64,000 bases of DNA from Riemerella anatipestifer_E (GCF_009932355.1 NZ_LEKU01000009.1:62001-126000); one strand, 5' to 3'; shown: positions 1 to 10,357, counted from the first letter of the stretch. Program-made: numbers and translations. Notes: generated by a model not told the origin, from the sequence alone.

Positions 1-613
1 CAATTGCTTGGGCAATATGTGTTTTTCCTACACCTACACCACCGTAGATAAACATTGGGTTAAAAGAAGTTTCTCCAGGTCTTTTAGCGATGATTTTGGC
101 AGCAGAAAAAGCGAATTTATTACTTTCTCCTTCTACAAAGTTATCAAACGAATGTACTGGATTGAGGTTAGACTCTACGCTTATCTTTTTTAAACCAGGT
201 ACTACCAAAGGATTTTGTATTTTGCCAGACAAAGACGGTGGCATAATTTCCTGTGGTTTTGGTGCTGGTGTACTCATACCTTTTATATAAGCAGTTGGCT
301 GTTGTACCTGTTGATTTTCTTGAGATTTTTTATCTAACACAGAATACCATAGCTTAACACCTTTACCTATATTTTTTCTAAGAGCTGCCGACAATAATGG
401 CAAGTAGTTTTCTTCTATATATTCTTTATAGAAATCACTAGGGACGCCTATGGTCAAATTATTATTAACTAATGATATTGGTTGTACTCTATCAAACAAC
501 AAATGGAATGAGCTACCTAGCTTGCCCATAGCATCTCCTTGCTCCATAGCATTAAGATTATCCTTCATAAATTGTAGGCATCTATCCCAAATAATGAATA
601 AATCTTGCTCCAT
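1..613 (-). CDS. dnaA: Chromosomal replication initiator DnaA, 5' part (gene runs off the window)
   Basis: DnaA is the AAA+ initiator that binds DnaA boxes and melts oriC. The minus-strand frame opens at an ATG at 611-613 and is still open at base 1, giving about 204 residues. The N-terminal domain I (residues 1-90) carries the usual IWDRCLQF helix and the linker is Pro/Gln-rich. The AAA+ domain starts near residue 150, and the Walker A GGVGVGKT lies at the window edge. The 3' part, with Walker B and the DNA-binding domain IV, is outside the window. I see no cluster of DnaA boxes next to it, so I do not call oriC here. Confidence 0.95.
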   Translation of the reverse strand, partial: MEQDLFIIWDRCLQFMKDNLNAMEQGDAMGKLGSSFHLLFDRVQPISLVNNNLTIGVPSDFYKEYIEENYLPLLSAALRKNIGKGVKLWYSVLDKKSQENQQVQQPTAYIKGMSTPAPKPQEIMPPSLSGKIQNPLVVPGLKKISVESNLNPVHSFDNFVEGESNKFAFSAAKIIAKRPGETSFNPMFIYGGVGVGKTHIAQAI

Positions 614-693
614 GTTGTTATTTAATATTATTAGTTAATTTTTGACCTTAATCGGAGGGCAAATATCTGAGTTTTTAATTTCAAAAAAAAGTA

Positions 694-725
694 TTTGCAC
701 TCTTGATTTTTTAGAAATATATTTG
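694..725 (+). promoter_or_regulatory. Bacteroidota-type promoter for the downstream thioesterase
   Basis: TTTG at 694-697, a 20-base spacer, then TATATTTG at 718-725. This fits the -33 TTTG / -7 TAnnTTTG consensus of Bacteroidota sigma-ABfr promoters. The gene start is 25 bases downstream. No Shine-Dalgarno sequence is visible, as expected for the phylum. Confidence 0.7.
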
Positions 726-749
726 TATGTATAAATAGAAAAACTTGAT

Positions 750-1157
750 ATGATACACACAGTACACTCAGTACGAGTAAGATATGGCGAAACCGACCCT
801 ATGAAATATGTTTACTACGGAAATTATGCTGAATATTTTGAAGTCGCACGAGTAGAATTATTTCGCAGTATTGGGATTGCTTATGATGAGATAGAAAACA
901 GAGGCATTTGGCTTCCTGTGTCCGAATATCATACCAAGTATTTGAAACCCGCTCGTTATGATGAAGTTTTAGAAATTCATACATTTATTAAAAAACTTCC
1001 TGATGGTGTAAGGATTATTTTTGACTATGAAATCTACAACCCTAAAGGAGAAAAAATAACGGAGGCTTCCACCACGCTTTTCTTCCTAAATGCAAAGACA
1101 GGGCGAATAATGCCCTGCCCTGATTTTCTATTAGATTTAATGAAACCTTATTTTTAA
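750..1157 (+). CDS. Acyl-CoA thioesterase, 4HBT/YbgC-like hotdog protein
   Basis: This 135-residue cytosolic hotdog-fold thioesterase hydrolyses acyl-CoA or acyl-ACP thioesters. The N-terminal motif RYGETDPMKYVYYGNY (residues 11-26) matches the YbgC/FadM active-site motif, with Asp16 as the catalytic acid. The length is typical of the family (about 130-140). It is transcribed divergently from dnaA and has its own promoter; the next gene converges on it. The exact substrate cannot be read from the sequence. Confidence 0.85.
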   Translation: MIHTVHSVRVRYGETDPMKYVYYGNYAEYFEVARVELFRSIGIAYDEIENRGIWLPVSEYHTKYLKPARYDEVLEIHTFIKKLPDGVRIIFDYEIYNPKGEKITEASTTLFFLNAKTGRIMPCPDFLLDLMKPYF

Positions 1158-1167
1158 TTATCAAAGA

Positions 1168-1860
1168 TTAAAGTTCAGTGCCACTTTCTATTTCGTAAGG
1201 TTCTTTTCCTACTTCAAATATCCTAGTAAGATGAGAGCCTTCTACGGTTATCCTATCTCCTATCCTGCGTATCCAATTACCTTCCCTAAGCCCTACTACT
1301 TTAGTATCGTTTTGAGAAAGGAACTCTTTAATTCTTGTTTCTCTAGTTTCGCCATTATGTTTTAAATTAGGGTCTGGATCTAAATAGTGCGGATTGATAT
1401 TAAACGGAACCAACCCCATACACTCAAAACTAGGTGTGAATACAATCGGCATATCATTAGTATTTTTCATATTAAGTCCACCTATATTGCTTCCTGCACT
1501 TGTGCCTAGATAAGGCTTTCCGCTTTGTACTTGCTCTTTCAAGGTAGTCATCAAATCCAGTTCGTGTAAAGTTTTTACAAGTAAAAAAGTGTTTCCGCCA
1601 CCTGTAAAATATGCTTTTGCATTTTGTATGGCTTCTTTAACATTTTCAAACTCATGGAGTCCTTTTATCTTTATGCCTATACTTTCAAAAAAAGCTCTTG
1701 CCGTAGAAGTATATTCCTCGTGAGAAATACCATTTGGACGAGCATAAGGAATAAACAAAACCTCATCTATACCTTGGTAAAGATTTATAATTTCATCTTT
1801 TAAATACTCTAAATATTTCCCTCCATATAAGGTAGAGGTAGATGCTAAAATAATATTCAT
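1168..1860 (-). CDS. pepE: Dipeptidase E (peptidase S51)
   Basis: PepE is a cytosolic serine peptidase that cleaves Asp-X dipeptides. The 230-residue protein has the family length. The nucleophile motif GTSAGSN places Ser121 where E. coli PepE has its catalytic Ser120 (GWSAGAN). The glycine-rich FTGGGNTF (residues 85-92) and a downstream NPHYLDPDP segment are also family features. It ends about 10 bases from the convergent thioesterase gene. No signal peptide is visible. Confidence 0.88.
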   Translation of the reverse strand: MNIILASTSTLYGGKYLEYLKDEIINLYQGIDEVLFIPYARPNGISHEEYTSTARAFFESIGIKIKGLHEFENVKEAIQNAKAYFTGGGNTFLLVKTLHELDLMTTLKEQVQSGKPYLGTSAGSNIGGLNMKNTNDMPIVFTPSFECMGLVPFNINPHYLDPDPNLKHNGETRETRIKEFLSQNDTKVVGLREGNWIRRIGDRITVEGSHLTRIFEVGKEPYEIESGTEL

Positions 1861-1894
1861 TACAATTATATTTAAGTTTAATAAAGATTTAGTT

Positions 1895-4800
1895 TCAATA
1901 GTTTTTAAGCAAAATCCAACCTTGTTTAGCTTCGTTCCTTTGTGTGGCTGGGTCGTACCATTTTATAACACACCAATAAGTGGCACTAGGTAGTTCTCGT
2001 CCTTTCTCTGTACCGTCCCAAACCAAGTTACCACCAGATTCCGCTTTAAAAACAGGTTTCCCATAGCGGTCCATTATAACCATACTTACTTCTTTCATTT
2101 TATCTAAATGTTCCACCGTCCAAACATCATTTTTACCGTCTCCGTTAGGCGTTATCACATTAGTAAATTTCAGAAAATAAACGGACAAAGGAGCTCCTAA
2201 ACATCCTTTTGCTGACCTTACTTGTATGGTGTATTGGCTACCAGCTGGGCTCAAAAGTATATTAGACTGCTGAGGGACTCCGTTAAAAATATAGGTGTAG
2301 GGCTGAACGCCTCCTTCGGCAGTAACTTCTATCCTATCATTATCGGTTGTAACATTTACAATTTTAGGTTGATTTTCGTCTGTTATCTTAAATGTTATTG
2401 TTGATGAGCAACCCACAGCGTTAACTGCTTCTACCGTATAAACACCCCACTGAACCTCAGAGTAATTTAAATTAAGACTTGTACCTGTTTTGATAGTACC
2501 GTCTGGTAGCTCCCATTTAATAGAAGTGAAATCAGATGCGTTGGATACCGAAACAGACACTGGTTCACCATAACACAAATACCTATCTATAATAGGAGCT
2601 ATTTCAGTTGGGATTTTAACCTTTAAATCAAATTCAAAATCGCTAGGGCATTGTCCTGTTTTTTTAGCAATACCATAAATTCTCTCTCCAAAGGCAATTT
2701 GATTTTGATAGTTCTGTGGATTACTTATTAAATTCGTTCTTGCGGCATCTCTATAAAATTCGAGTGTAGCAGCGTTGTCTGACGTAATTTGAGATTTCCA
2801 ATCATTAAGGTTAAAAGTGGCTATTCCATCAAAGTTAGTATCACATATTTCAAATGTATTGATAGTATGATTAACCGTTACAGATGTATTTTGCACAAAT
2901 GAAACTTGCTGTAAATCAGACAGACAAGCTGTTTCATTATTTTTAATATAGAATTTCACTACATAAGGCAAAGCACTCCAAGAAAAGTCCGAAGTGAGTG
3001 GATTTCCGTTTTCGTCTAAAAATGTGTAGTTGCTAGGATTACTGGTAACCTTTGATTTAAAATCATCTAAAGCGTAGCTACTTTCGGTACAGATTAAAAT
3101 TTGATTACTTACCGCTTGTGGCTTTATCAGTTCTACTAAATCATAGTCAATTCTATCTAAACACTCCCTATTATTAGTAGTATTAAAAACGAAAATAGCA
3201 TACGGTCTGCCACGAGTGCTCAGGTTATAGTTTTTCCATTCAGTTTCTGTAAGTCTTTGGTTATTACTATCGTAATATTCTATAACTAAATCTCCATTCC
3301 ATTGTCCTCTATTTCTAATAAATCGGTCTGTGTTTGTAATTGTTAAATCAAAAACGGAAGACCCACAAGCGGATATTTTTTGCTCTAACAAATTAGTATA
3401 TATAGATGGTTTACGATAAATTTTTAGTTCTAATGTAGGTACTACAGAAGCTACGCATCCTGTGGCTGTATTCTTTATTTTAATATAAATAGTGCCACTA
3501 CCTCTATAGTTAAGATTATTAACAGGTTGCGTTAAAGCTGCATCTGTATAAAATGTAGCTTCAATATCTGGGCTATACTCTAATTCTCTTTTAGTTTGGT
3601 TAAGGTCAAAATATTCCGTAGAACTGAAACAATGTTCAGGAAAAGGGGTTATAGGCATTACTCTAACTTCGTCCAAAAACTCAAAATTTAGATTTATGAT
3701 GCTTTCACAACTAAAATTAGGGTGTTTTATTTTTACCATAAGTTGTGTGTTTACTCTAGGATTTACCTCTTGCAAAGCACTGTAAGTATTACCACCATCT
3801 ACCGAATAAAGGAAGGTATAACCTTGACCTCCGAAATAGACATTTTCAAAATTTTCTCTAAGGTTATAAGTAGTTGCATCAAAACACACTCGCTCCGCTA
3901 TTGGGGCTTTAGGTAAAGATAGATAACTTAATTTAAAACTTCTAATCTCTGTACAGTTGCTGGAAGACACTTTCATTTGCAATGTTTTTTCCGCTCCTGT
4001 AACAATGGTATATTTATAACCATTAGCTTCTGTAGCTACAACATTACCTTGTTCATCTAAAAATACTATTGTATAATCTGTTCCAGCTAGGTAACCTACC
4101 TTATCCAAAAGGTTAATTTCTTTTTGATTATTCCCTAAAGCATCACACTCTGTAAAAATCTGATTTTCTAAAAAACCTATAGGTGGTAAATCAGAACTAA
4201 TGGTTACCGTTATTCTATCCGATTCTTGGCAACCATTGGCTTTAACATAATAATTACCGTTTGTGGTCGCTATAAAAGAATTGCCTGTTGCTACTGCAGA
4301 AGATTCCCCTTCTTTATACCATTGGTATGCTATACTTGCAATAGGGTTTTGGACAGAAAGTTTATCCCCCGCAGCACAACCTGTTTGTCTTTCAGAGCTA
4401 ATATTTGGTTTTAATACTTTTTTAAACTCAACCTCTTGAGAAATGGGATTCCCTATAGGCGTGGTACCGTCTGAAAAGGTGATTTCGGCTTTCAATCTTT
4501 CTGTATCATTTACAGGCAGGTAAGTAAAATTTCTATCTGTAGAGCGTTCTACACCATCTACAAACCATTTTGCACTTGGTGTAAGCGTGTGGTTAGGCGT
4601 AAACAAATAAGCTGTATTTCCACTTTCAGTCCAGTTGGTATTGTTGTAGTTACGAACAAATTTATGTTTACTTGCATCTGAATTTTGAATTCCTAGAATA
4701 GCGTTTTGTCCCAATCTTTTAACTACCCTAACAATAAAAGAATTATCTTCTAACAATAATACTTTAGAGCTAATTGTTCTATTATAGTCAGAATGAAGTT

Positions 4801-5413
4801 CTATAATATTCTCAAACGAAATTAACAAACCTCTCTTACCATTGTAAGTAGTTTGTAAATAGGTTATTTTATCATAATCGCTAGAGTTATAGTAACCTAT
4901 ATCTGTAAAGCCTAAAAATAAATTGGCTAAACTTAAAGCCCTTGAAGGGTTTGAAGTATCTACCTGATTATAAATAATATTAGGCAACTGACGATTAGCC
5001 TCTGTACCATTACCACTATAAACTTTATCTAGATAATTGCTTTGATATAAATTCTCTAAATCAGCATTATCACCAAAAACCAATCTACCATTAGAACCCA
5101 CAACCAACTTAGTATAGGTTTTGCCATAAAAACTAAAGGGGAAGCCAATATCTATAGCTTTAGAAAAATTACTGTTTCCTGCTCTCCTTTCAAAAGGAAC
5201 AAAAGTAGAGGGATTAGCTATATTTAAAGTAGTTTCTGTAATGCTATAATCTCCTGTACTTGTGGACTCAGCGTTCAAAGTTAGATTATAAATACTGCCT
5301 TCACAATAATGTACCGTCGCTGGCAAAGCTGTATTATCAGCACTATTTATAATTATTTGACTAAAAATAACAGAACTCCAAAGAAGTAAATAGGTAAGTA
5401 TTAACTTTTTCAT
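1895..5413 (-). CDS. Large T9SS-secreted surface protein with type B (CHU_C-like) sorting domain
   Basis: The 1172-residue protein starts with a signal peptide (about residues 1-19, ending near IFSQ). Many cysteine-containing Ig/PKD-like repeats follow. The C-terminus has the hallmark of the gliding-motility-associated type B sorting domain: TNVITPNGDGKNDVW, then a VSMVIMDRYGKPVF segment, and a terminal beta strand (GWILLKNY). Proteins of this class cross the outer membrane through the type IX system and stay on the surface or are released. Residues 90-260 resemble the N-terminal domain often found in such giant adhesins. The ligand is unknown. It is monocistronic. Confidence 0.85.
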   Translation of the reverse strand: MKKLILTYLLLWSSVIFSQIIINSADNTALPATVHYCEGSIYNLTLNAESTSTGDYSITETTLNIANPSTFVPFERRAGNSNFSKAIDIGFPFSFYGKTYTKLVVGSNGRLVFGDNADLENLYQSNYLDKVYSGNGTEANRQLPNIIYNQVDTSNPSRALSLANLFLGFTDIGYYNSSDYDKITYLQTTYNGKRGLLISFENIIELHSDYNRTISSKVLLLEDNSFIVRVVKRLGQNAILGIQNSDASKHKFVRNYNNTNWTESGNTAYLFTPNHTLTPSAKWFVDGVERSTDRNFTYLPVNDTERLKAEITFSDGTTPIGNPISQEVEFKKVLKPNISSERQTGCAAGDKLSVQNPIASIAYQWYKEGESSAVATGNSFIATTNGNYYVKANGCQESDRITVTISSDLPPIGFLENQIFTECDALGNNQKEINLLDKVGYLAGTDYTIVFLDEQGNVVATEANGYKYTIVTGAEKTLQMKVSSSNCTEIRSFKLSYLSLPKAPIAERVCFDATTYNLRENFENVYFGGQGYTFLYSVDGGNTYSALQEVNPRVNTQLMVKIKHPNFSCESIINLNFEFLDEVRVMPITPFPEHCFSSTEYFDLNQTKRELEYSPDIEATFYTDAALTQPVNNLNYRGSGTIYIKIKNTATGCVASVVPTLELKIYRKPSIYTNLLEQKISACGSSVFDLTITNTDRFIRNRGQWNGDLVIEYYDSNNQRLTETEWKNYNLSTRGRPYAIFVFNTTNNRECLDRIDYDLVELIKPQAVSNQILICTESSYALDDFKSKVTSNPSNYTFLDENGNPLTSDFSWSALPYVVKFYIKNNETACLSDLQQVSFVQNTSVTVNHTINTFEICDTNFDGIATFNLNDWKSQITSDNAATLEFYRDAARTNLISNPQNYQNQIAFGERIYGIAKKTGQCPSDFEFDLKVKIPTEIAPIIDRYLCYGEPVSVSVSNASDFTSIKWELPDGTIKTGTSLNLNYSEVQWGVYTVEAVNAVGCSSTITFKITDENQPKIVNVTTDNDRIEVTAEGGVQPYTYIFNGVPQQSNILLSPAGSQYTIQVRSAKGCLGAPLSVYFLKFTNVITPNGDGKNDVWTVEHLDKMKEVSMVIMDRYGKPVFKAESGGNLVWDGTEKGRELPSATYWCVIKWYDPATQRNEAKQGWILLKNY

Positions 5414-5499
5414 CTTACAAATTTGCGAAATTTATAAACAACTCTACTGCCTTGAATACGAAAAAAATAAACAAGTAGCATTTTTAAGAAAAAAACTTT

Positions 5500-5507
5500 T
5501 ACATTTG
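5500..5507 (+). promoter_or_regulatory. Promoter -7 element before the amino-acid permease
   Basis: TACATTTG matches the TAnnTTTG -7 box, 30 bases before the ATG at 5538. The region upstream (5481-5485) is TTTTT rather than a clean TTTG, so only the -7 element is well supported. Confidence 0.5.
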
Positions 5508-5537
5508 TTCCCTTTTTAATGTTCATCTTTATAAGGT

Positions 5538-7211
5538 ATGAAACAACTATTTAAAACAAAATCATATAACCCTAATGACCTAGGAAGCTCCTTTGTGAGA
5601 ACCTTAGGGGTTTGGGACATTGTATTCTTTGGGATTGCTGCCATTATAGGAGCCGGTAGCTTTAGTAGTCTAGGCGAAGCTATTTTTAGAGGTGGTCCTG
5701 GAGTTATTACACTTTATATCATCTGTGGGGTAGCTTGTGGTTTTACGGCTCTATGTTATGCTGAATTTGCTAGTAGAATCCCTGCCGCTGGCTCTGCCTA
5801 CACCTATGCCTATGCTAGTTTTGGAGAGCTTATAGCTTGGATAATAGGCTGGGCTCTAATTATGGAATACTCTTTTGGAAATATTTATGTAGCATTTTCT
5901 TGGTCAGATTACTTTACTTCCTTTCTTTCTAGAATAGGAATTAATATACCTGATTACCTCACTTGTAGCTACTCCGAAGCTAAAAAAGCCTTCTTCAAAG
6001 GGTCTACTCACCCTGCCCTTATTTCAGCTTGGAAAAATGCGCCTGTTATTGGCGGATTAAAACTTATTGTGGATATTCCTGCTCTAGTTATCAATGGGTT
6101 AATTACTTGGGTGTGCTATATTGGAATAAAAGAAAGTAAAAACTTTAACAACTTATTGGTAATCTTAAAGCTTGCGGTTGTTATATTAGTGATAGCTGTA
6201 GGTGTATTTTACATCAATACAGATAATTGGACTCCTATAAGCAACATTACACACCAGCCTACAATGATGCCTAACGGATTTATTGGAGTGATGAGTGCCG
6301 TTTCTGGCGTATTTTTCGCCTATATAGGTTTTGATGCTTTGAGTGTTTTATCCGAAGAAACCAAAGACCCTCAAAAAACTCTTCCAAAAGGTATGATAAT
6401 AGCCTTAGTGCTTTGCACAGCCATCTATATGGTACTTACACTAGTACTTACAGGTATGGTAGATTATAGAAAATTTGATGGTGTGGGCGACCCACTTTCA
6501 TTTATTTTTGAACCATCTAACGCCAATGTCGCGTGGATGGAACTTGTAGTTTCTGTTACTGCAATTATTGCGATAACCAGTGTTCTTCTCGTATTTCAAA
6601 TGGGACAACCTAGAATATGGTACTCTATGAGCCGTGACGGATTGCTTCCTAAAAAATTCCAACAAATACACCCCACAAGAAAAACCCCTTCTTTTGCTAC
6701 TATCATTACAGGGTTTGTAGTAGGTATTCCTATACTGTTTACGGATAAATCTTTCATCTTAGACTTTACGAGTATCGGTACTATATTTGCCTTTGTTTTG
6801 GTGTGTGGTGGCGTTCTACTTTTACCAAGAAAAGAAAAAGTAGAAGGTCGTTTCCAGATGCCTTACATCAACGCTAAATATATTTTCCCAGTTTTATTTA
6901 TCGGAGGAGTCATTTTATTTTATAACCTTATTCCTGAGTTTTTTAACACTTTAATGGATTGGAACGACCCTGAAGAAGGGGAATTTAGATTAGCTATATT
7001 TATTTACCTAATCATCAACTTAGTTTTATCTCTATTAGCTTTTGTTAAAAACTTATCTCTTATCCCACTATTGGGATTAAGCTCTTGCCTTTACCTCCTT
7101 ACAGGAATGACCCACGAAAACTGGTTCTGGTTTATCGTTTGGTTCGGGATTGGGCTGGTAGTTTACTTTGGATATGGTTATAAAAATAGCAAACTTAGAG
7201 TACAACAATAA
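5538..7211 (+). CDS. APC-superfamily amino-acid permease
   Basis: This is a 557-residue inner-membrane transporter with about 12-14 hydrophobic helices, probably a cationic amino-acid (CAT/YfnA-like) symporter. The first helix carries FFGIAAIIGAGSF (residues 31-43), the G-A/S-G unwound substrate loop of the APC fold. The later FAYIGFDALSVLSEETKDPQKTLP segment (about residues 254-277) is typical of the CAT subfamily. It is monocistronic with its own promoter. The substrate is not identifiable from sequence alone. Confidence 0.88.
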   Translation: MKQLFKTKSYNPNDLGSSFVRTLGVWDIVFFGIAAIIGAGSFSSLGEAIFRGGPGVITLYIICGVACGFTALCYAEFASRIPAAGSAYTYAYASFGELIAWIIGWALIMEYSFGNIYVAFSWSDYFTSFLSRIGINIPDYLTCSYSEAKKAFFKGSTHPALISAWKNAPVIGGLKLIVDIPALVINGLITWVCYIGIKESKNFNNLLVILKLAVVILVIAVGVFYINTDNWTPISNITHQPTMMPNGFIGVMSAVSGVFFAYIGFDALSVLSEETKDPQKTLPKGMIIALVLCTAIYMVLTLVLTGMVDYRKFDGVGDPLSFIFEPSNANVAWMELVVSVTAIIAITSVLLVFQMGQPRIWYSMSRDGLLPKKFQQIHPTRKTPSFATIITGFVVGIPILFTDKSFILDFTSIGTIFAFVLVCGGVLLLPRKEKVEGRFQMPYINAKYIFPVLFIGGVILFYNLIPEFFNTLMDWNDPEEGEFRLAIFIYLIINLVLSLLAFVKNLSLIPLLGLSSCLYLLTGMTHENWFWFIVWFGIGLVVYFGYGYKNSKLRVQQ

Positions 7212-7224
7212 ATCAAAAAAAGAT

Positions 7225-7232
7225 TATATTTG
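7225..7232 (+). promoter_or_regulatory. Promoter -7 element before the YciA-like thioesterase
   Basis: TATATTTG is a perfect TAnnTTTG -7 box 28 bases before the ATG at 7260. An A-rich run lies immediately upstream. Confidence 0.5.
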
Positions 7233-7259
7233 TAAGATGACTAGAAACATTTAATAAAA

Positions 7260-7646
7260 ATGACTTACGAAGAAAGAATAAAACAATCCGAAACACGCAC
7301 TTTTAAAGTAGTGTTCCCTGATACTACCAACCATCACAAAACCATGTTTGGGGGTACTGTTATGAAAATGATGGACGAGGTTGCCTTTATTACTGCAACT
7401 AGATTTTCTAGAAAGACCATTGTAACAGTAAGTTGCGACCAAATTGATTTTAATAAACCAATACCTGCAGATACTTTAGTAGAGCTTGTAGGGAAGGTAA
7501 AATCTGTAGGAAACACCAGCTTAAAAGTAAGTGTAGAGGTTTTTATCGAAGAAATGTATGCTAACACAAGAGAAAAAGCAGTATTTGGTGATTTCACTCT
7601 CGTTGCTATAGATGAGAACAAAAAACCTGTTAAAATACTTGACTAA
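7260..7646 (+). CDS. Acyl-CoA thioesterase, YciA/BFIT-like hotdog protein
   Basis: This 128-residue cytosolic hotdog protein has the motif NHHKTMFGGTVMKMMDEVAFITA (from about residue 22). That is the GG..M..MDE signature of the YciA/ACOT family, where the Asp on the long helix activates water to hydrolyse acyl-CoA. Its length is near the family minimum. It is unrelated at the motif level to the YbgC-like enzyme at 750. It is followed by the HD-domain gene in the same direction. Confidence 0.85.
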   Translation: MTYEERIKQSETRTFKVVFPDTTNHHKTMFGGTVMKMMDEVAFITATRFSRKTIVTVSCDQIDFNKPIPADTLVELVGKVKSVGNTSLKVSVEVFIEEMYANTREKAVFGDFTLVAIDENKKPVKILD

Positions 7647-7693
7647 TCTATCACTAAAAATAGTTTAATTCTTTTTGTTATTAAAATTATCAG

Positions 7694-8149
7694 ATGACAG
7701 ACAAAATGATGAAGGAAGAATTACTCCATAAAGCTATTAAAATAGCTCAAAATGCCCACCGTGGACAAACCGACAAATACAAGGCTCCTTATATTGGGCA
7801 TGTGATGAGAGTGATGAATTACGGTAAAACTCTAGACGAAAAAATAGTAGGTGTACTACACGATGTTGTAGAAGACTGCCCAGAATACAGCATAGAATAT
7901 CTAAAAAAACAAGGCTTCCCAGACGAAATATTATTCGCTATAGAATGTCTTTCTAAGACCAATCCAGAGGAAAGCTATGACGATTTTATTAAACGCATAG
8001 AACAGTCGCCACTAGCCATTGCCGTTAAAATAAACGATTTAACCGACAATATGGACTTAAAGAGAGTAAACAAGCCTCTCACAGAGAAAGATTTAAAAAG
8101 GTTTAATAAATATCTAAAAGCCTACCATTATCTTATAGAAAAATACTAA
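7694..8149 (+). CDS. HD-domain phosphohydrolase, SpoT/MESH-like hydrolase domain
   Basis: The 151-residue protein has the arrangement of a stand-alone (p)ppGpp-hydrolase-like HD domain. His22 (NAHRGQ), His36 (YIGHVMRV) and the HD pair His56-Asp57 (GVLHDVVED) are the metal ligands. A later NDLTDNMDL segment (about residues 114-122) supplies the last Asp. It lacks synthetase and TGS domains, so it is not full-length SpoT. The role could be alarmone or other nucleotide hydrolysis. Its end overlaps the convergent pseudouridine synthase by 4 bases. Confidence 0.75.
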   Translation: MTDKMMKEELLHKAIKIAQNAHRGQTDKYKAPYIGHVMRVMNYGKTLDEKIVGVLHDVVEDCPEYSIEYLKKQGFPDEILFAIECLSKTNPEESYDDFIKRIEQSPLAIAVKINDLTDNMDLKRVNKPLTEKDLKRFNKYLKAYHYLIEKY

Positions 8150-8868
8150 TCGTAGGTTTTCGCTGAATCTTTAATCAGATGGTTGAGGGTTTTCATCTCG
8201 TTGGGTGTCAGCTCTCGCCACTTTCCTATTGGTAAATCTAAGTGGATATTCATAATTCTTATACGCTTTAGTTTCTTCACTTCATATCCTAAGTATTCAC
8301 ACATACGGCGGATTTGTCTGTTTAATCCTTGAGTAAGCACAATCCTAAATTGCATTTTATCCAGCTGCTCCACTTCGCACTTTCTAGTAACTGTGCCTAA
8401 TATCGGCACTCCTGCTCTCATCTGCTCTAGAAATTTATTGGTAATAGGTTTATCTACCCTTACAATATATTCCTTTTCGTGGTTGTTTCTTGCCCTTAAT
8501 ATTTTATTAACAATATCACCATCCGAAGTCAGCAATATTAAACCCTCACTAGGCTTATCCAGTCTTCCTATTGGAAAAATGCGTTTAGGATATTTGATGT
8601 AATCAATAATATTATTCTTCTCTCGTTTAGTATCCGTTGTACAAACAATGCCCACAGGCTTATTAAATGCAATATAAACATGCTCTTCCTTTGGTTCAGC
8701 AATAAGTTTTCCATCTACCCTTATTTCGTCTTCGGCACTTACTTTAGTTCCTAATTCTGGTATTTTACCATTGATGGTAATTCTCCCTTGTTCCAATATT
8801 TTATCCGCTTCCCTACGAGAACAAAAGCCAACTTCCGATAAATATTTATTGATTCTAACTTTTTCCAT
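8146..8868 (-). CDS. rluF: 23S rRNA pseudouridine synthase, RluF/RluB family
   Basis: The 240-residue RsuA-family enzyme isomerises uridine in 23S rRNA. An S4 RNA-binding domain spans about residues 4-50 (RINKYLSEVGFCSRREADKI). The catalytic motif GRLDKPSEGL places the essential Asp at residue 104. Downstream, GLNRQIRRMCEYLGY is the conserved RsuA-family motif III region. The K-rich motif (KKLKRIRIMNI) and overall length favour RluF (U2604) over RluB, but I cannot settle this without alignment. Confidence 0.85.
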   Translation of the reverse strand: MEKVRINKYLSEVGFCSRREADKILEQGRITINGKIPELGTKVSAEDEIRVDGKLIAEPKEEHVYIAFNKPVGIVCTTDTKREKNNIIDYIKYPKRIFPIGRLDKPSEGLILLTSDGDIVNKILRARNNHEKEYIVRVDKPITNKFLEQMRAGVPILGTVTRKCEVEQLDKMQFRIVLTQGLNRQIRRMCEYLGYEVKKLKRIRIMNIHLDLPIGKWRELTPNEMKTLNHLIKDSAKTYD

Positions 8869-8871
8869 TAA

Positions 8872-9447
<576 letters not shown>

Positions 9448-9450
9448 TTC

Positions 9451-10170
9451 TTAAATATCATTAGCAAAACTAAACTCATTCATTAAAAATTTCTCCGAAG
9501 CCCGTTCCACAGAAAAATTACCAATTTTAGTTCTTCTCAACTGCGTAAGATAAGCTCCCACGCCTAAAGCCTGACCTATGTCGTGTGCTAAGCTTCGGAT
9601 ATAAGTCCCTTTAGAGCAACCAACACTAAACCTCACAAAAGGCAAATCAATCTCCACATTATCTATAAAGTAAATCGTGGTTTTCCTTTTCTTTAATTCT
9701 ACTTCCTCTCCTGCTCTAGCAAGATTGTATGCTCTTTCGCCATCTACTTTAATCGCAGAAAATATAGGTGGCGTTTGGTCTATCTCTCCCACAAAGCTAT
9801 CCAAAGTTTCTAAAATTTGCTCTTTAGTGATAGTACTAATATCTTGTGGTAGTATTTCTGGTTCTTCGGTGTCATAAGAAGCCGTCTGAACTCCAATTTT
9901 TATTTCGGCGTGGTACTCTTTTGGAGCGTTTTGTATTTCTGGGATAGTCTTAGTTGCTTTTCCTGTACATACCACCAAAAGCCCTGTGGCTCTAGGGTCT
10001 AATGTCCCTGCATGACCAATTTTAATCTTATTTAGCTTAAACTCTCTTTTTAGTTTGAATTTCATCTTATTAACCGCCTGAAAGGAAGTCCAATCCAAAG
10101 GTTTATCTACCAAAAATACCTGTCCAGCTTGTATTTCTTCTAATGTCATCGCTTCTATATTCTCTGCCAC
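9451..10170 (-). CDS. truB: tRNA pseudouridine(55) synthase TruB
   Basis: TruB converts U55 in the T loop of tRNAs to pseudouridine. The 239-residue protein contains GHAGTLDPRATGLLVV with catalytic Asp58. It also has VDKPLDWTSF near residue 21, TPPIFSAIKVDGERAYNLAR in the middle, and GTYIRSLAHDIG later, all core TruB motifs. It lacks a C-terminal PUA domain, as is common in Bacteroidota. The start could also be one of the next Met residues (Met8). Confidence 0.93.
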   Translation of the reverse strand: MAENIEAMTLEEIQAGQVFLVDKPLDWTSFQAVNKMKFKLKREFKLNKIKIGHAGTLDPRATGLLVVCTGKATKTIPEIQNAPKEYHAEIKIGVQTASYDTEEPEILPQDISTITKEQILETLDSFVGEIDQTPPIFSAIKVDGERAYNLARAGEEVELKKRKTTIYFIDNVEIDLPFVRFSVGCSKGTYIRSLAHDIGQALGVGAYLTQLRRTKIGNFSVERASEKFLMNEFSFANDI

Positions 10171-10297
10171 AAAAATAACAATTAAGTTTTACTCATTAAC
10201 ATCATCATAAGGTTTATTCATAAAATTAACATAGCTTAAAGAAATACTTTTTTGATATTTAATTAAATCAAATGAGAGTTAATTCTGTCGTAATACT

Positions 10298-10305
10298 TAT
10301 ATTTG
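10298..10305 (+). promoter_or_regulatory. Promoter -7 element for pyrH-frr
   Basis: TATATTTG fits the TAnnTTTG -7 box, 53 bases before the pyrH ATG. It lies in the 187-base gap between the divergent truB and pyrH genes. I do not see a clean TTTG at the -33 distance. Confidence 0.45.
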
Positions 10306-10357
10306 CAGAGGAAATTTTAGTCCAAGGTAAATATTGATTTAATTAAAAAGTAAACCT

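Noticed and set aside
1..750. oriC next to dnaA
   Set aside because: No cluster of TTATCCACA-like boxes is visible in the 613-750 gap, and dnaA is often away from oriC in Bacteroidota.
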